Source: an uncultured Lachnospiraceae bacterium (GTDB lineage Bacteria; Bacillota; Clostridia; Lachnospirales; Lachnospiraceae). From it: 64,000 bases of DNA. The notes under the pieces were generated by a model. That model made no database searches and had not been told where the DNA came from. It was given only the letters and a program-made list of their open reading frames with translations. Position 1 is the first letter of the stretch. Every line of letters starts with the position of its first letter. A program made the translations under genes and the position numbers. Shown piece after piece: positions 61,365-64,000 of the stretch. The stretch is taken from assembly GCA_910577275.1 (NCBI GenBank), contig CAJTMW010000009.1:50653-114652 (forward strand), given 5' to 3'.

Positions 61365-62825
61365 ATGGGAAAAGTAAACCGGTTTTTGATGATGCTCATT
61401 GCCATGGGGGCGATTATGATTGCCGCCGTGGGGATTGACAGAGGCATAAAATTGTATAATACCCGCAAATGGGAGGCGGAGCTGCATGAGAGATACGAGC
61501 AGGCCCGCGCGGACGTAGCAAGCATTGAGATGACCATCAGCCAGATATCTGACGACCCCGAGGCTTTGGAGGCGTTTATCGAGGAACACAGAGAGTATTT
61601 CGACGAGATGCTGGAAAATATGGAGGATTTCGAGGGGGGATATCTTGGCAAAATACCCGGACAGCCGGAGGGCTTCCCGGGCGCCGAATCACAGGAGCCG
61701 GGCAGCACGGAGAATATGACGGGGGAGGGCTTTGACGCGGAAGGTACGGAGGGGGAAAACGCTTTTGTCTCCGGCAATGAGATATCGGAAAATCAGCTTT
61801 GGGACGTTTCAGGAAACAAGGTGGGAGATATATCCGGCAACGGATTTTACGACGTGTCCGGCAATCGGCTGTATGATGTTTCGGGAAACGGACTCTACGA
61901 CGTGTCGGGAAACAGAATTTTTGACGTATCGGGGAACAGACTGATGAGCGTATCCGGCAATACCGTTTCCGGTAACAGTATTTCCGGTAATGCGATTCAG
62001 AAAGACGCGTTTCCCAGCGGCGGGGTTTCAGAAAACAGTGGTTCCACACTTTTGGAGAAACGGAAAATCCGGGGCTCCTACATCGAAACCCGGCAACAGA
62101 ACGGGATTGATAAGAAAGCAATTTCTGAAAATGACGTTGACTTTTCAGAGATTTCCATCGCATGTCTTGGGGACAGTATTACCGAGGCGGCAAATTTAAG
62201 CGATATGGAAAACTATCAGCAGTATTCCTATCCGACCAAACTGAAAGACCTGCTGGGAGCCGAGAGCGTGGTTAATCTCGGTATCGGCGGTTCTTCCATC
62301 GGGCGGTACTGGGACCAGGCTTTTGTGGACAGGTATCAGGAAATACCGGAGGATACGGATTTGATTCTCGTGATGGGCGGCACAAACGACGGCTTCTGCC
62401 TGAGCGAGAACGAGCTGGGAACGATGGAGGAACGGAAGGAGCGGACTTACATCGGGGATTTGGACGAGTTGATGCGCTCCTTAAAGCGGGACTACCCTGA
62501 TGCGACGATTGTGTTTGCCACGCCCCTTCCCAACGTGCTTCATGATATTTTACGGAAAGAGCGGGATTATCTGCTGCCCCAGTCGCTGCTTGTAAACATT
62601 ATGAAGCAGCTTGCCGCGGAGTATGAAATACCGGTTATCGATTTATATAATTCAAATATACTGGATACCCATGACGCGGCCGTTATCTACAATTATATGC
62701 CGGACGGCGTGCACTGTAATTCCGACGGGTATACTCTGCTGGCGGAGCATATGGCGGCGGAGGTGATACGGCTTTATGCGATGGACGAGAATGAGGCGGG
62801 TGAAGGAGAGGACTCCGGCGCCTGA
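61365..62825 (+). CDS. Surface SGNH/GDSL-type esterase with DVSGN repeats
   Basis: 486 aa. An N-terminal membrane anchor (FLMMLIAMGAIMIAAVGI), then a helical charged region, a Glu/Gly/Pro-rich linker, the repeat region (residues 143-208), and an SGNH hydrolase domain from about residue 262: CLGDSITEAANL (Ser), MGGTNDG (Asn) and DGVHCNSDGY (Asp-His). The domain faces outward and probably removes acetyl or acyl groups from a glycan or peptidoglycan. The acyl-modified glycan of this locus would be a possible substrate, though the gene sits 10 kb away. Confidence 0.82.
   Translation: MGKVNRFLMMLIAMGAIMIAAVGIDRGIKLYNTRKWEAELHERYEQARADVASIEMTISQISDDPEALEAFIEEHREYFDEMLENMEDFEGGYLGKIPGQPEGFPGAESQEPGSTENMTGEGFDAEGTEGENAFVSGNEISENQLWDVSGNKVGDISGNGFYDVSGNRLYDVSGNGLYDVSGNRIFDVSGNRLMSVSGNTVSGNSISGNAIQKDAFPSGGVSENSGSTLLEKRKIRGSYIETRQQNGIDKKAISENDVDFSEISIACLGDSITEAANLSDMENYQQYSYPTKLKDLLGAESVVNLGIGGSSIGRYWDQAFVDRYQEIPEDTDLILVMGGTNDGFCLSENELGTMEERKERTYIGDLDELMRSLKRDYPDATIVFATPLPNVLHDILRKERDYLLPQSLLVNIMKQLAAEYEIPVIDLYNSNILDTHDAAVIYNYMPDGVHCNSDGYTLLAEHMAAEVIRLYAMDENEAGEGEDSGA
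61791..61988 (+). repeat. In-gene tandem repeats encoding NxxxDVSG
   Basis: Seven 24-bp units (61791-61958) encode NQLWDVSG, NKVGDISG, NGFYDVSG, NRLYDVSG, NGLYDVSG, NRIFDVSG and NRLMSVSG, followed by two 5-residue units NTVSG and NSISG. DNA between units has silent differences. The repeat forms a stalk between the membrane anchor and the SGNH domain and should be prone to copy-number change. Confidence 0.9.
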
Positions 62826-62885
62826 AAAGGTAAACGTTAGCAGGACGGATTTTTGATAAATTTCGGTACACATTTTGGCAGTATA

Positions 62886-62894
62886 TGATATAAT
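62886..62894 (+). promoter_or_regulatory. Extended -10 promoter element
   Basis: TGATATAAT is a TGn extended -10 with a perfect TATAAT at 62889-62894; no good -35 is present. It would transcribe the small genes at the right edge. The 217-bp gap between 62825 and 63043 also holds the reading-frame relic described next. Confidence 0.5.
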
Positions 62895-62920
62895 GTTTTT
62901 ATCTCTCTCGTTTTGGGAAA

Positions 62921-63025
62921 GGAGATAAGTTTAAAAAGGAACTGGAATTTCTCGAGCAGCATGATATCTCAACGGATTTAGAAGAGGCGGATTTAGAGTT
63001 AAACACAAAATTCCAGGCATTTTAG
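62921..63025 (+). pseudogene. Start-less coding remnant
   Basis: The frame ending at TAG 63023-63025 reads KFKKELEFLEQHDISTDLEE and then ADLELNTKFQAF, coding-like and acidic, but between the previous stop (62891) and this stretch there is no ATG, GTG or TTG start, although GGAAAGGAG lies directly upstream. Either a start codon was lost or it begins at an unusual codon. Not recognised. Confidence 0.3.
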
Positions 63026-63042
63026 CAAAAGAGGGAAAATAT

Positions 63043-63222
63043 ATGCAGACGTATTTGAATGAAGAATTTTTCAGGACGGTAGGGGAGGAATTGCATCAGT
63101 ATTCAACTGATTATAAAAAAGCAATAGAACGTTCCGATATGTTTGATAAGCAGGAAAGAGACAGACTGGCTGATTTGGAAAAGAGCTACGAAATATTGGA
63201 GCATTTTGGAGTGCTTATATAA
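63043..63222 (+). CDS. Small protein, 59 aa, unknown
   Basis: ATG at 63043, stop at 63220-63222, GAGGG upstream. Sequence begins MQTYLNEEFFRTVGEELHQY and is charged, with predicted helices (DKQERDRLADLEKSYEILEH). No known motif. The next ATG overlaps its stop by 1 bp (TAATG), so the two are translated together; a small partner, chaperone or immunity-type protein for the downstream product is conceivable. Confidence 0.6.
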   Translation: MQTYLNEEFFRTVGEELHQYSTDYKKAIERSDMFDKQERDRLADLEKSYEILEHFGVLI

Positions 63223-64000
63223 TGGAAAGCGCAAAAGAAGCTTTACGGAAATTTGATATATCAACATTGGTAGATGCAGTAGCTGAAATTATATTACTGG
63301 ATAAGTCCCAGCTGACGGTGGAAGTGGAAAGATATATCTGGCCGAGATTGGATTTTATGCATGGCGAAAGCAGTACGGGAAAGCGCTATTTTATATTGAA
63401 AGAAAGCTATGTGGAGACAGAGTGGAAGGATATGATAAGCGTCCACTATATTAATACCTCGTACGAAGTAAAAAACACGGTGATACGGGTTCACATTTTT
63501 CTTGGAAAAGAAATGTCACAGCAGGCTTATGGAGGTTTTTTTACACTTCGGAAAATAGATGAACCAAGAATCATGCTTTCCTATATTTATCCTAACTGGT
63601 CAGTTTTGTATAGTAACGGCAGTCTGTTAAATGTGATGACCTATAAAAAGAAGGTACATATTTTAGGCAATGAGTTCATATATAGCACTTATCCATTGTT
63701 TGTTCAGGATAATAATACGATAGCCTGCGCTGAGGCAAGTATGATTTCAATGTCTCAGTATCTGCATCATAAGTTTGATTATAATAAAATACGCATATTG
63801 GATTTGGGGAAAGCATATTCGTCAGGAAAAACTAAACTGTATCCGGCCAGTGGACTACGTCCAACGCAAATGATAGAAATATTTAATTATTATAATATTT
63901 CTATAGGGTATCAGGTTTTTATCAATAATTCAGAATTAGATTATGAAGAATTTCGTGGATATATAGATTATTCAGTTGAGAGCGGATTGCCGGTAATTCT
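63222..64000 (+). CDS. Partial gene, possible C39/papain-like cysteine peptidase fold protein
   Basis: Open for 259 codons to the right edge. The first about 150 residues are unrecognised (VEVERYIWPRLDFMHGES, aromatic-rich). The second part has TIACAEASMISMSQYLHHKF, in which Cys at the start of a helix resembles the nucleophile of C39-like and BtrH-like peptidase folds, and near the edge YSVESGLPVIL, resembling their 'G-x-PVI' strand. The catalytic His would be beyond the window, so this is tentative. It may be a peptide-maturation or acyltransfer enzyme, with the 59-aa protein as partner. Confidence 0.5.
   Translation, partial: MESAKEALRKFDISTLVDAVAEIILLDKSQLTVEVERYIWPRLDFMHGESSTGKRYFILKESYVETEWKDMISVHYINTSYEVKNTVIRVHIFLGKEMSQQAYGGFFTLRKIDEPRIMLSYIYPNWSVLYSNGSLLNVMTYKKKVHILGNEFIYSTYPLFVQDNNTIACAEASMISMSQYLHHKFDYNKIRILDLGKAYSSGKTKLYPASGLRPTQMIEIFNYYNISIGYQVFINNSELDYEEFRGYIDYSVESGLPVI

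Overview
The window looks like a chromosomal segment from a Gram-positive anaerobe of the Clostridia, most probably Lachnospiraceae. The right-hand housekeeping genes (hpf; ispF; cysE-cysS-mrnC-rlmB) have Clostridia-type order and proteins. Ribosome-binding sites are strong AGGAGG-like sequences. The glycan genes are fusions that I associate with gut Lachnospiraceae. No RNA genes, CRISPR arrays or insertion sequences were seen. Assignments rest on motif recognition by eye; no database search was run.

Layout. (1) 1-4091: the end of a CDP-glycerol-transferase-like gene, then a heptose-nucleotide set (GmhA, HAD phosphatase, NAD-dependent epimerase, fused nucleotidyltransferase-kinase). (2) 4092-4622: a near-consensus promoter, a decayed aspartic-protease-like gene and an intrinsic terminator placed 31 bp before the next start codon. 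(3) 4623-16961: radical SAM, VioA-like aminotransferase, FkbM methyltransferase, acyltransferase and MaoC protein, then six consecutive genes (9020-15385) that hold a complete counterpart of the Campylobacter jejuni capsule phosphoramidate pathway. (4) 17087-36355: AT-rich glycan genes (glycosyltransferases, three DegT aminotransferases, WlbA-like dehydrogenase, LpxD-like acyltransferase, methyltransferases, a second radical SAM protein), with several broken genes marking recombination joints. (5) 36382-51775: two LicD-family phosphotransferases with two probable CDP-polyol supply modules (IspD-like plus SDR; Rpe-like plus TarI-like plus TarJ-like), GT-D, GT2, RgpF-like and GT4 enzymes and a large HAD protein. 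(6) 51756-64000: a minus-strand DUF2971 gene, a DnaA-box cluster, hpf, two membrane glycosyltransferases, ispF, the cys operon, rlmB preceded by tandem repeats, an SGNH hydrolase with a DVSGN repeat, and a pair of small/partial genes at the edge.

How it works together. Everything from 1 to 51775 is on the + strand and tightly spaced, so it reads as one very long surface-glycan locus. It would supply NDP-heptose, several amino sugars, CDP-activated polyols and CDP-activated phosphoramidate to a large set of transferases. No flippase, polymerase or ABC exporter is in the window; those must lie outside. Two features stand out. One is the phosphoramidate pathway in a Gram-positive genome. The other is a small Rossmann-like domain (a GxGxxG-type start followed by a D/N-containing strand) that recurs about 16 times in the locus, fused to otherwise unrelated enzymes or standing alone.
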